A stretch of DNA of 52,716 nt from an uncultured Bacteroidota bacterium (GCA_903926385.1 CAIYIS010000049.1:1-52716); one strand, 5' to 3'; shown: positions 6,922-16,700, numbered from the stretch's first letter. Program-made: numbers and translations. The notes: generated from the sequence alone by a model not told the origin.

Positions 6922-8364
6922 ATGGAAACAGTAAAAAGAAGTAAAGTAAAAGACCTGCTGCAGTCGTCAGCCTATGGAACAGAAGTAATGGTAAAAGGAT
7001 GGGTGCGTACCTTTCGCAACAACCAGTTTATAGCAGTTAATGACGGTAGCACTATTAATAATATTCAGGCAGTAATAGCATTAAATTCTGCAGACGATGC
7101 ATTGCTCAAACGCCTTACCACAGGAGCTGCGGTATCGATAGTTGGCGAACTTATCGAGTCGCAGGGCAAAGGACAGAAGGTGGAAGTAAAAGTAAGCCAC
7201 TTCGAAATACTTGGCGACAGCGATGCCGAAAAATTTCCGCTTCAGCCTAAGAAACATAGTTTGGAATTTCTTCGCGAAATAGCACATCTTCGTTTCCGCA
7301 CCAACACGTTTAATGCGGTATTCAAAGTGCGCCATGCATTGGCTTATGCCATTCATAAATTTTTTAACGACAAAGGATTTGTTTATCTTCATACTCCTAT
7401 TATCACTGCCAGCGATGCCGAAGGTGCAGGAGAAATGTTTCGTGTAACTTGTCTTGATTTTGATAATCCTCCTCGCACCGAAAGTGGTGAGGTAGATTTT
7501 AAACAAGATTTCTTTGGCAAAAGCACCAACCTTACTGTATCGGGTCAGCTCGAAGCCGAACTGGCAGCTATGGCCTTTGGCGAAGTGTACACGTTTGGCC
7601 CTACTTTCAGAGCCGAAAATTCTAATACCACTCGCCATCTTGCCGAGTTCTGGATGATTGAGCCCGAAGTGGCCTTTAACGATTTGACCGATAATATGAA
7701 TCTGGCAGAGGATTTATTAAAGTATGTTATCAAACATGCTATGGATACTTGTGCTGATGAAATTGAATTTTTGAAAAACCGTTTGCTCGAGGAAGAAAAA
7801 TCGAAACCTCAGGACGAACGCTCTGAACTGGATTTAACAGCTAAATTAAATTTCTGTTTGAACAACGACTTCGAACGATTAACCTATACCGAGGCCATTG
7901 AGATTTTAAAGAACTCCACTCCGAACAAGAAAAAGAAATTCAAATACATTATTGATAACTGGGGTGCCGATTTACAAAGCGAACACGAACGCTTTTTAGT
8001 AGAAAAACATTTTAAGAAACCTGTTATTCTTACCGATTATCCTAAAGACATTAAAGCATTTTACATGCGTCAGAACGATGACGGAACCACCGTAAGAGCT
8101 ATGGATATTCTTTTTCCTGGCATAGGCGAAATAGTGGGAGGTTCTCAACGCGAAGAGAGATTAGAAAGACTGGAAAAACGCATGAGCGAAATGCATATCC
8201 CGGCCGAAGAACTGTATTGGTATCTCGACACACGTAAGTTTGGTACTGCTCCTCATGCAGGCTTTGGTTTAGGTTTCGAACGACTGGTATTATTTGTTAC
8301 AGGTATGACCAATATTCGTGATGTTATACCTTTCCCAAGAGCACCAAAGACAGCAGAGTTTTAA
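6922..8364 (+). CDS. asnS: Asparagine--tRNA ligase
   Basis: 480 residues, normal for class II AsnRS. Charges tRNA-Asn with asparagine using ATP, in the cytoplasm. An N-terminal OB-fold anticodon-binding domain (about 1-120, [18 protein letters not shown]) is followed by the class II catalytic core. Motif 2 is visible as [20 protein letters not shown] (about 213-232) and motif 3 as [15 protein letters not shown] (about 451-465). [16 protein letters not shown] is the family signature before motif 2. The presence of AsnRS suggests direct asparagine charging rather than only amidation. Its own promoter lies just upstream; a double-hairpin repeat follows it. Confidence 0.97.
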   Translation: METVKRSKVKDLLQSSAYGTEVMVKGWVRTFRNNQFIAVNDGSTINNIQAVIALNSADDALLKRLTTGAAVSIVGELIESQGKGQKVEVKVSHFEILGDSDAEKFPLQPKKHSLEFLREIAHLRFRTNTFNAVFKVRHALAYAIHKFFNDKGFVYLHTPIITASDAEGAGEMFRVTCLDFDNPPRTESGEVDFKQDFFGKSTNLTVSGQLEAELAAMAFGEVYTFGPTFRAENSNTTRHLAEFWMIEPEVAFNDLTDNMNLAEDLLKYVIKHAMDTCADEIEFLKNRLLEEEKSKPQDERSELDLTAKLNFCLNNDFERLTYTEAIEILKNSTPNKKKKFKYIIDNWGADLQSEHERFLVEKHFKKPVILTDYPKDIKAFYMRQNDDGTTVRAMDILFPGIGEIVGGSQREERLERLEKRMSEMHIPAEELYWYLDTRKFGTAPHAGFGLGFERLVLFVTGMTNIRDVIPFPRAPKTAEF

Positions 8365-8374
8365 AGCACAACAG

Positions 8375-8482
8375 CCCTTCACCTTTATCCTCTCCCCAAA
8401 GGGGAGAGGGCGAAATTTATTGTAAGTAGCATCTTTATGCAATTCCCCCTCTCTTGTGGAGAGGGGAAGAAGGGGAGAGGTG
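8375..8482. repeat. Paired-hairpin element between asnS and rpoN
   Basis: Two hairpins with CCTCTCCCC/GGGGAGAGG and CCCCCTCTC/GAGAGGGG arms, bounded by CCCTTCACC and GGGGAGAGGTG, the same plan as 430-542. It fills the asnS-rpoN gap and may serve as a transcription terminator. Confidence 0.75.
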
Positions 8483-8502
8483 GTTAGATTTATTAAATTT
8501 AT

Positions 8503-8510
8503 TACTTTTG
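8503..8510 (+). promoter_or_regulatory. -7 element of rpoN
   Basis: TACTTTTG fits TAnnTTTG; it ends 7 bases before the ATG, so the transcript would be nearly leaderless. Confidence 0.6.
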
Positions 8511-8517
8511 CAACATT

Positions 8518-9972
8518 ATGTTAAGGCAAATACAAACACAAAAATTAAGTCAGAAACTATCTCCTCAGCAAATTCAGTTGATGAAGATGTTGCAGTTGCC
8601 CACCATAGCGCTTGAACAACGCATCAAAGAAGAGATGGAGATTAATCCGGCTCTGGAAGAAGGCCCGGAAACCGAAGATGAAATTTCGGAACTGGAAGAA
8701 GAAAATTATGATGATGCCCCTGCCGATCAGGACGAGCAGCGCGATGACTTTACGCTGAGCGATTATATGGACGATGACGAAGGTGTGTCGTACAAAGAAA
8801 AAGCAAATAACATCAGTCCGGACGAGGAACGAAAAGAAATTCCATTTTCCGTAGGACAAACTGCACAAGACCTTCTGGAAAGCCAGCTGGGCATGAAAGA
8901 ACTGAACAATCATCAATTTCAGGTTGCATTGTTTTTAATAGGCAATTTGGATGATGACGGATATTTAAGAAGAAAACTCGATGCCATTGTTGATGACATG
9001 GCGTTTACACAAAATATCACCACCACCGAAAAAGAACTGGAAGACTTATTAAAAGTAATTCAGGAATTCGACCCTGCTGGTGTGGGTGCCCGCGACCTTC
9101 AGGAATGTTTACTGATTCAGCTTCGCAAAAAAGAAGTGCAAACTATGGTGGTGGAATTGGCTACCGAGGTAGTAGAAAAACACATGGAAGAGTTTTCGCG
9201 CAAGCACTACGATAAAATTGCTAAACGACTGGAGATAGATGATGATTTGCTGAAAGATGTTATTCATGAAATATTGAAGTTAAATCCTCGCCCAGGCAAT
9301 TCTATGGCAGACGGGCAGAAAAGCATGCAGCAAATTATTCCCGACTTTACCATCACCAACGAAGACGGCATATTGAATCTTACTCTCAATGGCCGTAACT
9401 TTCCTGATTTAAAGGTAAGCAAGGAGTATATCGAAATGCAGAAGGAATATGCCAAGAACAAAAAGAAGGAAGGGAAAGAAGCCTCTGCATTTGTAAAACA
9501 AAAACTGGACGATGCTCGTTGGTTTATTGATGCATTGCAGCAACGTGGACAAACATTGCTTTACACCATGAATGCTATCATGGAGTTTCAGCGTGATTAT
9601 TTCCTGACCGGTGACGAAACTCAATTGAGACCAATGATTCTGAAAGATATTGCAGAGCAAATAGGTTTAGACATTTCCACCGTTTCGCGTGTATCTAACA
9701 GTAAATATGTAAACACTCCTTTTGGTACATTCTTACTAAAATCATTTTTCAGCGAGTCGCTTACCAATGACGAAGGCGAAGAAGTATCGACCAGAGAAGT
9801 GAAAAAAATACTGGAAGAGTGTGTGGCCTCCGAAAACAAAAAGAAACCCATAACCGATGATAAAATGGTAAAGATTCTGAAGGAAAAGGGATATATCATT
9901 GCCCGCAGAACCATTGCCAAATACCGCGAACAGCTCGAAATTCCTGTTGCCCGATTACGAAAGGAACTGTAA
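8518..9972 (+). CDS. rpoN: RNA polymerase sigma-54 factor
   Basis: 484 residues, full length. Sigma-54 directs RNA polymerase to -24/-12 promoters and needs AAA+ activators. Region I is the Gln/Leu-rich start (LSQKLSPQQIQLMKMLQLP), region II is the acidic linker about 45-110, the core-binding domain is about 115-310, the HTH with DISTVSRVSNSKYV is about 383-398, and the RpoN box ARRTIAKYREQLEIP lies near the C-terminus (about 462-476). All parts needed for function are present. The next gene begins directly after its stop codon. No sigma-54 activator is encoded in the window. Confidence 0.96.
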   Translation: MLRQIQTQKLSQKLSPQQIQLMKMLQLPTIALEQRIKEEMEINPALEEGPETEDEISELEEENYDDAPADQDEQRDDFTLSDYMDDDEGVSYKEKANNISPDEERKEIPFSVGQTAQDLLESQLGMKELNNHQFQVALFLIGNLDDDGYLRRKLDAIVDDMAFTQNITTTEKELEDLLKVIQEFDPAGVGARDLQECLLIQLRKKEVQTMVVELATEVVEKHMEEFSRKHYDKIAKRLEIDDDLLKDVIHEILKLNPRPGNSMADGQKSMQQIIPDFTITNEDGILNLTLNGRNFPDLKVSKEYIEMQKEYAKNKKKEGKEASAFVKQKLDDARWFIDALQQRGQTLLYTMNAIMEFQRDYFLTGDETQLRPMILKDIAEQIGLDISTVSRVSNSKYVNTPFGTFLLKSFFSESLTNDEGEEVSTREVKKILEECVASENKKKPITDDKMVKILKEKGYIIARRTIAKYREQLEIPVARLRKEL

Positions 9973-10620
9973 ATGGAACTGGAATCAGGTGTATTGGCTA
10001 ATAAAAGTGGAGGAGAAATGCCGGCAAAGCTGATTTCGGTTTTGCTACATCCCTTACTAATGCCCACTTATGGATTTGCTTTAATCTTCTACACCCGAAA
10101 TTACATTTCACTATTTACTCCTGCTGATGCCAAACTAATTATTATTGGTATTACTTTCCTTTTTACATTTATTCTACCTGCCCTCAATGCTCTTTTGTTA
10201 TTAAAAATTGGACGAATAAACAGTTTGGAAATGGAAACCACTTCCGAACGCACGATGCCATATGGAAGCACGGCTATGTATTATTTTGCTTTGTTTTATT
10301 TATTTCACAACAAAGAATTACCGGGAGTGTTTAAAGTTCTCATTTTGGGCGCTGCTATTTCCATCACACTTTCATTTATTATCAATTTCAAATGGAAAAT
10401 CAGTGCGCACACCGTTGGTATAGGAGGTATAGCCGGAGCTGCATTGGGAATAATATACCGCCTTCAGTTGGATTTACATGTTATATTGATGCTAGCTCTT
10501 TTGCTGGCCGGCATTTTGGCCAGTGCCCGCCTGAAATTAAAGGCACATACACCCGCACAAGTTTACACAGGTTTCTTACTTGGATTTATGGTAGAACTGC
10601 TGTTGATGTGGGTTTATTAA
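9973..10620 (+). CDS. PAP2-like integral membrane protein
   Basis: 215 residues with about five or six membrane segments. The pattern KWKISAHTVGIGGIAGAALG (about 139-158) and a later KLKAHTPAQVYTGFLLG (about 188-204) resemble the histidine-bearing motifs of PAP2/phosphatidic acid phosphatase-type proteins, though the full KxxxxxxRP-PSGH-SRxxxxxH set is not kept, so enzyme activity is doubtful. The first ATG (9973) directly follows the rpoN stop; an ATG at 10018 has a good GGAGGA ribosome site 5 bases ahead and may be the true start, giving 200 residues. Cotranscription with rpoN is likely. Confidence 0.75.
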   Translation: MELESGVLANKSGGEMPAKLISVLLHPLLMPTYGFALIFYTRNYISLFTPADAKLIIIGITFLFTFILPALNALLLLKIGRINSLEMETTSERTMPYGSTAMYYFALFYLFHNKELPGVFKVLILGAAISITLSFIINFKWKISAHTVGIGGIAGAALGIIYRLQLDLHVILMLALLLAGILASARLKLKAHTPAQVYTGFLLGFMVELLLMWVY

Positions 10621-10672
10621 GAAACAATACTATACTGTTTCGATACTAATAGGTCCGTAACGACCGTGGTAG

Positions 10673-10746
10673 TGGAGAATATCGGATTCGAACCGACCAC
10701 CTCTTGCCTGCCAGGCAAGCGCTCTAGCCAAATGAGCTAATCCCCC
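10673..10746 (-). tRNA. tRNA-Ala (anticodon GGC)
   Basis: The minus strand folds into a cloverleaf of 74 bases: acceptor GGGGGAT with ATTCTCC, D arm GCTC/GAGC, anticodon arm CTTGC with loop CTGGCAG, T arm with GGTTCGAATCC. The anticodon GGC reads GCC alanine codons, and the G3:U70 pair that marks alanine tRNAs is present. The CCA end is not encoded. Confidence 0.95.
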
Positions 10747-10865
10747 GTTTTGTAAATCGGGTGCAAAAATATCAAATAATGCACACTAAATACCAAAATC
10801 ATTAAAATGATTTTAATTAAACTGAATGAAGATGCAATTCTTTTGTCATTCTCCCCTTATACTTC

Positions 10866-10873
10866 TATATTTG
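10866..10873 (+). promoter_or_regulatory. -7 element of the RidA gene
   Basis: TATATTTG fits TAnnTTTG, 20 bases before the ATG at 10893. Confidence 0.65.
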
Positions 10874-10892
10874 CCAATCTAAAATAAGAACA

Positions 10893-11309
10893 ATGTCAGA
10901 CGATAGAATAGATTCAAGTAAAGCTCCCGAACCTGTTGGGGCGTATCCTCACGCTCGCAGAGTGGGCAATTTATTATTTCTTTCAGGTGTCGGACCCCGA
11001 CAACGTGGCACCAAGAAAATTCCGGGTGTGGACTTAGATGAAAATGGAAATATTATTTCTTACGATATCGAAGTGCAATGCAATGCCGTGTTCCAAAACA
11101 TAAAATACATTTTAGAAGATGCCGGAAGCAGTTGGGAACAAATGGTGGATGTTCAGGTATTTCTTACCAATATGAAAGATGATTTTGCAACCTACAACCG
11201 AGTATATGCTGAATGGTTTAAAGACAATCAACCCTGCAGAACCACTGTGGAGATAAATTGTTTGCCTACTCCTATTGCTATCGAATTGAAAGTTATTGCT
11301 ACTGTTTAA
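10893..11309 (+). CDS. RidA/YjgF-family deaminase
   Basis: 138 residues, typical for the trimeric RidA fold. Members hydrolyse reactive enamine/imine intermediates; canonical ones have a conserved arginine, here R116 in the PCRTTVEI strand. The opening APEPVGAYPHARRVGNLLFLSG and the GPRQ stretch are more like the 2-aminomuconate deaminase subgroup than like RidA proper, so a role in aromatic or tryptophan breakdown is possible, but no other gene of such a pathway is near. It has its own promoter and a strong terminator, so it is a single-gene unit. Confidence 0.88.
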   Translation: MSDDRIDSSKAPEPVGAYPHARRVGNLLFLSGVGPRQRGTKKIPGVDLDENGNIISYDIEVQCNAVFQNIKYILEDAGSSWEQMVDVQVFLTNMKDDFATYNRVYAEWFKDNQPCRTTVEINCLPTPIAIELKVIATV

Positions 11310-11323
11310 TATTCTTTTACATC

Positions 11324-11362
11324 AGCCCCTTTTATCCTGTTGGATGAAAGGGGCTTTTTTTT
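11324..11362 (+). terminator. Intrinsic terminator of the RidA gene
   Basis: AGCCCCTTT (from 11324) pairs with AAAGGGGCT (ending 11354) and eight T follow. Confidence 0.9.
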
Positions 11363-11369
11363 ATCTTTG
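11362..11369 (+). promoter_or_regulatory. -7 element of ileS
   Basis: TATCTTTG fits TAnnTTTG and begins within the T run of the preceding terminator; the ATG follows 34 bases later. Confidence 0.6.
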
Positions 11370-11403
11370 CCATCCTTAATTTTTGGATAAAAATAAATCT
11401 CAG

Positions 11404-14400
11404 ATGAGTAAAACATATAAAACATACACCAGTCTTAATCTTTCGCAAACGGCAAAAGATGTGCAGAAGACGTGGGATGAAAACAAAACTTTCGAAAAAT
11501 CCATCACTTCGCGCGAAGGAAAAACACCATTTGTGTTTTACGAAGGGCCTCCAAGCGCCAATGGTTTACCGGGTATTCACCACGTGATGAGCCGTTCCAT
11601 TAAAGATATTTTTTGCAGATACAAAACACAAAAAGGCTTTCAGGTAAAACGAAAAGCTGGTTGGGACACGCATGGTTTGCCAATCGAACTAAGTGTGGAG
11701 AAGGCTTTGGGAATTACCAAAGAAGATATCGGAAAGAAAATTTCGGTGGAACAATACAACATCGAATGCCGGAAAGATGTAATGAAATATACTGATGTAT
11801 GGGCTGATGTTACCGCAAAGATGGGCTATTGGGTCGACATGGAACACCCTTACATAACCTACGACAATCGCTACATCGAATCCGTTTGGTGGTTGCTGAA
11901 CAATCTTTATTCTAAGGGAGCAATTTATAAAGGTTTCACGATTCAGCCCTATTCGCCAGCTGCAGGTACAGGGCTTTCTACACATGAGTTAAATCAACCG
12001 GGATGCTACAGAGATGTAAAGGATAGAACGGCTGTGGCAATGTTTAAAGCTGTTTCAAGTTCAACGTTCGAAAGTTTAAAGCTGACAGGTGATGTTTATT
12101 TCCTTGCCTGGACAACTACACCTTGGACCTTGCCTTCCAATACTGCTTTGGCCGTAGGGAAGAATATTGATTATGTTTTGGTCGAAACCTTTAATCAATT
12201 TACTTTAGAAAAAACATTTGTTATTTTGGCTGAGAGTCTAATGCAAAAATATTTTATTGGTGCTGGGGTAAAAGAATTAACATTGAACGGTGTCACTGGA
12301 CCATTTAAAATTAATTCAAAAAATACTACAGATGATGGTAATCTTGCTAAACCTGATTCCAAAAAGCCTTACGATAATTGGAAAATAATATCTGAATTCA
12401 AAGGTTCTGATTTAGCAGGCTTAAAATACGAACAACTTCTCCCTTTTGCTCAGCCAACTGATGGCGATGCTTTCAAGGTAATCGTTGGCGATTTTGTAAC
12501 CACTGAAGATGGTACTGGTATTGTTCACATTGCTCCTAGCTTTGGTGCAGACGATTTTCGTGTAGCTAAACAAAACGGAATTGGTTCATTAACATTGGTG
12601 GACAGACGAGGTAAGTTTTTGCCGGAAGTTAAAGACGGTGTGTTTTTGTATGGTGATGAATATGTAAAAGAAGCCTATTTGACAGACGATGAAAAAGAAC
12701 ATGAGTTCAGGTTTCAGAAAAAAATTTTAGAAGATAACGAAAAAATAAAGGAGCTGAAAGCCTATCTGAGTGTGGACGAACGTATCGTGTTGAAACTTCA
12801 GGAAGAAGGCAAACTCTTTAAAAAAGAATCCTACGAACACAGCTATCCTCACTGTTGGCGCACCGATAAGCCGGTATTGTATTATCCTTTGGATTCATGG
12901 TTTATTAAAACTACCGACTACAAAGAACGAATGATTGAACTGAACAAAACCATCAACTGGAAACCGGAATCTACGGGTACAGGGCGTTTTGGCAACTGGC
13001 TCGAAAATTTGAACGACTGGAATTTGTCGCGTTCCCGCTTCTGGGGCATTCCTATTCCTATCTGGACAAGCGAAGATAAATCAGAACAAATTTGTATTGG
13101 CTCGGCAGAGCAACTAAAAACTGAAATAGAAAATTCTGTTTCTAAGGGTGTGATGCAAATCAATCCGCTTGCTGCATTTACAGCAGGAAACAATAGTACT
13201 GAAAATTACAACACCTTCGATTTGCATAAACCTTATGCCGATGCAATCGTGTTGGAGCGCAATGGTAAAAAGCTTTTCCGCGAACCTGATTTAATTGATG
13301 TATGGTTCGATTCGGGTTCTATGCCTTATGCACAGTTGCATTATCCTTTTGAGAACAAAGAATTAATTGACAATAAAAAATATTACCCAGCCGATTTTAT
13401 TGCCGAAGGTGTTGACCAAACTCGTGGTTGGTTCTTTACACTTCATGCCATAGGCACCATGTGCTTCGATTCTGTTGCTTTCAAAAATGTGGTGAGTAAT
13501 GGTTTGGTGCTCGATAAAAACGGGCAAAAAATGAGCAAGCGTTTAGGCAATGCCGTTAACCCTTTCGAAACAATTGAGAAATACGGACCTGACGCCACCC
13601 GCTGGTACATGATTACCAATGCTGCTCCCTGGGACAATCTTAAATTCGACTTGGAAGGTATTACAGAGGTTCAGCGTAAGTTTTTCGGAACATTACATAA
13701 CACCTATTCATTCTTTGCATTGTATGCAAATGTGGATGGGTTCAGTTATTCAGAAGCAGAAATACCAATGAAAGACCGTGCGGAAATAGACCGTTGGATT
13801 ATTTCGGAATTGAATACATTGATTAAAAAAGTGGACGAAGCCTACAGCGATTACGAACCTCACCGTGCTGGCCGATACATCGAGTCGTTTGTTGACGAAC
13901 ATTTGAGCAATTGGTACGTACGTTTGTGCAGAAGACGTTTCTGGAAAGGTGATTATTCTCAGGACAAAATAGCTGCTTATCAAACCTTATATACTTGCTT
14001 GGAAACAATAGCAAAGCTTTCAGCGCCTATCGCGCCATTCTTTATGGACAGATTATTCACCGATTTGAATGCGGTTACCGGCCGCGATTCGTTCGAGTCT
14101 ATTCATTTAAGCGACTTCCCGGTGACCAACGAAACGGACATTGACAAAAACTTAGAAGAACGCATGGAGCTTGCTCAAAAAATTTCTTCCATGGTATTGT
14201 CTATTCGTAAAAAAGAAAATATCCGTGTTCGCCAACCGTTAAATAGAATTCAAATTCCGGTTTTAGACGATTCTTATAAATCAAAAATAGAAGCAGTAAA
14301 AGATTTAATTTTATCCGAGGTAAACGTAAAACACCTCGACCTGGTTGACGAATCGCAAACTCAAATTGTAAAGAATTTGAAATTGAATTTCAAAACCCTT

Positions 14401-14901
14401 GGCAAAAAATGTGGCAAGAACATGAAAGCGGTTCAAACTTTTGCCACCGAAAATGCTCAGGCAGTTATTTCAGGAATTGAAAAAACAGGCAACTTTACCA
14501 TGAATTTTGGAGAAGAAACCATTGTACTCGATACCGAAGATGTAGAAATTATTCCTGTTGATATTCCCGGATGGAAAGTCTCTAATTCGGGTCAGTTAAC
14601 CGTAGCCCTCGATGTTACCATCACTCCCGAATTGAGAGAAGAAGGTTTGGCTCGTGAGTTGGTTAATCGCATTCAAAATCTGAGAAAAGACGGCAATCTT
14701 GATGTTACAGATAAGATTGTTGTCAAAATCCAAAGAAATTCTGCAATAAATTCAGCCATAAATAATAATTTGGACTATATTTGCGCGGAAATTTTGGCTT
14801 CTTCTCTCGAGTTAGTAGATACTCTTGAGTCGGTAAACGGTTCAGAGATTGAATTAGAAGAAGAAATTAAAACGTTAATCACCATTACTAAATTAAATTA
14901 A
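11404..14901 (+). CDS. ileS: Isoleucine--tRNA ligase
   Basis: About 1165 residues, a long class I synthetase of the type usual in Bacteroidota. Attaches isoleucine to tRNA-Ile and edits misactivated valine. The HIGH-region sequence GLPGIHHVMS lies at about 54-63, the CP1 editing domain follows (TTTPWTLPSNTALAVG, and GTGIVHIAPSFG with the conserved Asp), KMSKR is at 709-713, and the anticodon-binding domain follows (HRAGRYIESFVDEHLSNWYV, about 825-845). The frame can be extended to a TTG at 11383, but the ATG at 11404 begins the normal MSKTYK sequence and is chosen. A DksA-like gene and lspA follow on the same strand, an order often kept in this phylum. Confidence 0.97.
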   Translation: MSKTYKTYTSLNLSQTAKDVQKTWDENKTFEKSITSREGKTPFVFYEGPPSANGLPGIHHVMSRSIKDIFCRYKTQKGFQVKRKAGWDTHGLPIELSVEKALGITKEDIGKKISVEQYNIECRKDVMKYTDVWADVTAKMGYWVDMEHPYITYDNRYIESVWWLLNNLYSKGAIYKGFTIQPYSPAAGTGLSTHELNQPGCYRDVKDRTAVAMFKAVSSSTFESLKLTGDVYFLAWTTTPWTLPSNTALAVGKNIDYVLVETFNQFTLEKTFVILAESLMQKYFIGAGVKELTLNGVTGPFKINSKNTTDDGNLAKPDSKKPYDNWKIISEFKGSDLAGLKYEQLLPFAQPTDGDAFKVIVGDFVTTEDGTGIVHIAPSFGADDFRVAKQNGIGSLTLVDRRGKFLPEVKDGVFLYGDEYVKEAYLTDDEKEHEFRFQKKILEDNEKIKELKAYLSVDERIVLKLQEEGKLFKKESYEHSYPHCWRTDKPVLYYPLDSWFIKTTDYKERMIELNKTINWKPESTGTGRFGNWLENLNDWNLSRSRFWGIPIPIWTSEDKSEQICIGSAEQLKTEIENSVSKGVMQINPLAAFTAGNNSTENYNTFDLHKPYADAIVLERNGKKLFREPDLIDVWFDSGSMPYAQLHYPFENKELIDNKKYYPADFIAEGVDQTRGWFFTLHAIGTMCFDSVAFKNVVSNGLVLDKNGQKMSKRLGNAVNPFETIEKYGPDATRWYMITNAAPWDNLKFDLEGITEVQRKFFGTLHNTYSFFALYANVDGFSYSEAEIPMKDRAEIDRWIISELNTLIKKVDEAYSDYEPHRAGRYIESFVDEHLSNWYVRLCRRRFWKGDYSQDKIAAYQTLYTCLETIAKLSAPIAPFFMDRLFTDLNAVTGRDSFESIHLSDFPVTNETDIDKNLEERMELAQKISSMVLSIRKKENIRVRQPLNRIQIPVLDDSYKSKIEAVKDLILSEVNVKHLDLVDESQTQIVKNLKLNFKTLGKKCGKNMKAVQTFATENAQAVISGIEKTGNFTMNFGEETIVLDTEDVEIIPVDIPGWKVSNSGQLTVALDVTITPELREEGLARELVNRIQNLRKDGNLDVTDKIVVKIQRNSAINSAINNNLDYICAEILASSLELVDTLESVNGSEIELEEEIKTLITITKLN

Positions 14902-14913
14902 CATTTGTAACAC

Positions 14914-15897
14914 ATGGCTAAAAAAGTAACAAAAGGTAAACCAGTTAAGAAATCTGCAAAACCTGTAAAGAAAGCGGTAGCAAAAAAGCCTGCAAAAAAA
15001 GCTCCTGCAAAAAAAGCTGCGAAACCAGTTAAAAAAGCAGCCCCTAAAAAAGTTGTAAAAAAGGCAGCAGCTCCTAAAAAAGCAGCTAAACCTGTTAAAA
15101 AGGTAGTGGCCAAAAAGCCCATTAAAAAAGCAGTGGTAAAAAAAGTAGTAGCTAAAAAAGTTGCTCCTAAAAAGGCAGCTAAACCTGCTCCAAAACCTGT
15201 TGCTAAAAAAGTAGTAAAAAAGATAGAAGTAAAAAAAGCTGTTAAACCTGCTAAAAAAGTAGTAGCTCCTAAAAAACCTGTTGCTCCTGCTAAAAAAGAA
15301 GTTGCAAAAAAGGTGGTAAAAGAAGTGGTGAAAGAAGTAAAAGTGGCTAAACCCATTCCTGCTCCTGCCAAAAAACCAACTGCTGCGGCTAAGAAAAAGC
15401 AAGAAGAAGCTATGGAAGCTGAAGAGGATAACCATACTTTTGGCGAATTGCCTCATGTGGAATATAAAACTCCTGCCATTCGCAGACCTCAGGGGCCAAC
15501 TCCAAAACCATTTATCAATACCGATAAACGTACACGTTATACCGATCCTGAATTGAAAGAGTTCAAACAATTAATTCTTAAAAAACTTGGCGAAGCTCAA
15601 AAAGATTATGAATTGCTAAAAAGCACTCTTTCTCACAGAGACGACCACGGTACAGATGATACTTCTCCTACCTTCAAACTTTTGGAAGATGGTTCAGATG
15701 TGTTATCAAAAGAAGAAACAGCTCACTTAGCGGGTCGTCAGGAAAAATTCATTCAGAATTTACAAAACGCTCTTATTCGTATCGAAAACAAAACTTACGG
15801 TATTTGCCGTCAAACTGGTAAACTAATTTCCAAAGAACGTTTGAGAAGTGTACCTCACGCTACTCTTGCTATCGAAGCTAAGTTAGATAGAAAATAA
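14914..15897 (+). CDS. DksA/TraR-type protein with histone H1-like Lys/Ala/Pro tail
   Basis: 327 residues in two parts. Residues 1-165 are a low-complexity stretch of KKAxxPVKKA-type repeats, very basic and like histone H1 tails or the bacterial Hc1 group, and likely to bind nucleic acid. Residues 200-327 match the DksA/TraR fold: a coiled-coil with LTLSHRDDHGTDDTSP-like tip (about 245-255) and the region YGICRQTGKLISKERLRSVP near the end. DksA normally binds zinc with four cysteines; only one cysteine is left here, so the zinc site is lost. Known DksA-type proteins enter the RNA polymerase secondary channel and act with ppGpp. It lies 12 bp after ileS and is probably cotranscribed. Confidence 0.88.
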   Translation: MAKKVTKGKPVKKSAKPVKKAVAKKPAKKAPAKKAAKPVKKAAPKKVVKKAAAPKKAAKPVKKVVAKKPIKKAVVKKVVAKKVAPKKAAKPAPKPVAKKVVKKIEVKKAVKPAKKVVAPKKPVAPAKKEVAKKVVKEVVKEVKVAKPIPAPAKKPTAAAKKKQEEAMEAEEDNHTFGELPHVEYKTPAIRRPQGPTPKPFINTDKRTRYTDPELKEFKQLILKKLGEAQKDYELLKSTLSHRDDHGTDDTSPTFKLLEDGSDVLSKEETAHLAGRQEKFIQNLQNALIRIENKTYGICRQTGKLISKERLRSVPHATLAIEAKLDRK

Positions 15898-15929
15898 TAC
15901 GTATAGTTCAAACATAATTTTCAATGATA

Positions 15930-15966
15930 GAAAGGTTACCCTCGTGTAGCCTTTCTTTATTTTTAT
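15930..15966 (+). terminator. Intrinsic terminator after the DksA-like gene
   Basis: GAAAGGTTAC (from 15930) pairs with GTAGCCTTTC (ending 15955), one G-T pair, followed by a T-rich tail. Confidence 0.8.
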
Positions 15967-15990
15967 AATCAAATCAAACACTACCTTTCG

Positions 15991-16668
15991 GTGAAAAAGC
16001 CTTTAATCGTTGTCTTTCTTATTCTGCTGATCGATCAGTTTATTAAAATCTACATCAAGACTCATTTTTTCTTGGGAGAAGAAATTCACGTGGCCGGCAA
16101 TTGGTTTATTCTTCATTTTACCGAAAACAACGGTATGGCTTATGGTATGGAGTTTGGCGGACAGTTCGGAAAGATATTCCTCAGCTCATTCCGTATTGTG
16201 GCGGTAGCTGGTATTGGTTATTATTTGTGGACATTAACCAAAAAGCAAGAAGATAAACTTTACATCTTTTGTATATCCCTCATTTTTGCAGGTGCCCTTG
16301 GCAATATTCTCGATAGCGCATTCTATGGAGTATTATATAGTGAAAGTTTTTACGGTGATTTTGGGGTTGCTCGTTTTATGCCTCCCGAAGGCGGTTACGC
16401 TAGCTTTTTGCATGGCAAAGTAGTCGATATGTTTTATTTCCCCGTTATGGAAGGCCATTTCCCTACTTGGTTTCCACTATGGGGTGGCGAAGACTTTGTC
16501 TTCTTCCGTCCGGTATTCAATTTTGCCGATGCTTCCATCAGTGTTGGGGTAGCCATCATCATTCTGTATCAAAAACGTTTCTTCGGTAAAAAATCCGTGC
16601 CGGTAGAACAAGCGCCTCCTGTTATTAACACCGAACAAGAACCTTCTCAGCAGCAAACTTCTTTTTAG
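15991..16668 (+). CDS. lspA: Lipoprotein signal peptidase (signal peptidase II)
   Basis: 225 residues, longer than the roughly 165 of proteobacterial LspA but usual for Bacteroidota, with an insertion about 115-155 (FMPPEGGYASFLHGKVVDMF). Removes the signal peptide from diacylglyceryl-modified prolipoproteins in the inner membrane. Four membrane segments are visible. The aspartic protease pair is in GNILDSAFYG (about 106-115) and FNFADASISVG (about 174-184). The start is a GTG; no in-frame ATG fits before the first membrane segment. The tail after 200 is a low-complexity Pro/Gln stretch. GldJ, encoded in this window, is among its expected substrates. Confidence 0.95.
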   Translation: MKKPLIVVFLILLIDQFIKIYIKTHFFLGEEIHVAGNWFILHFTENNGMAYGMEFGGQFGKIFLSSFRIVAVAGIGYYLWTLTKKQEDKLYIFCISLIFAGALGNILDSAFYGVLYSESFYGDFGVARFMPPEGGYASFLHGKVVDMFYFPVMEGHFPTWFPLWGGEDFVFFRPVFNFADASISVGVAIIILYQKRFFGKKSVPVEQAPPVINTEQEPSQQQTSF

Positions 16669-16700
16669 AAGTCCTGCATCTTTCTCATAAGCGAGAGTAG

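Noticed and set aside
10673-10746. Integrated element at tRNA-Ala
   Set aside because: No integrase gene and no copy of the tRNA end was seen nearby; the flanking genes are core genes.
11383-11403. Upstream TTG start for ileS (and similar TTG starts at 22848 and 31193)
   Set aside because: In each case the next ATG gives a normal family start or signal peptide, and the extension lies in promoter or terminator sequence.
14893-15570. Phe/Ser-rich minus-strand proteins opposite the DksA-like gene
   Set aside because: Shadow frames produced by the Lys-rich codons of the real gene.
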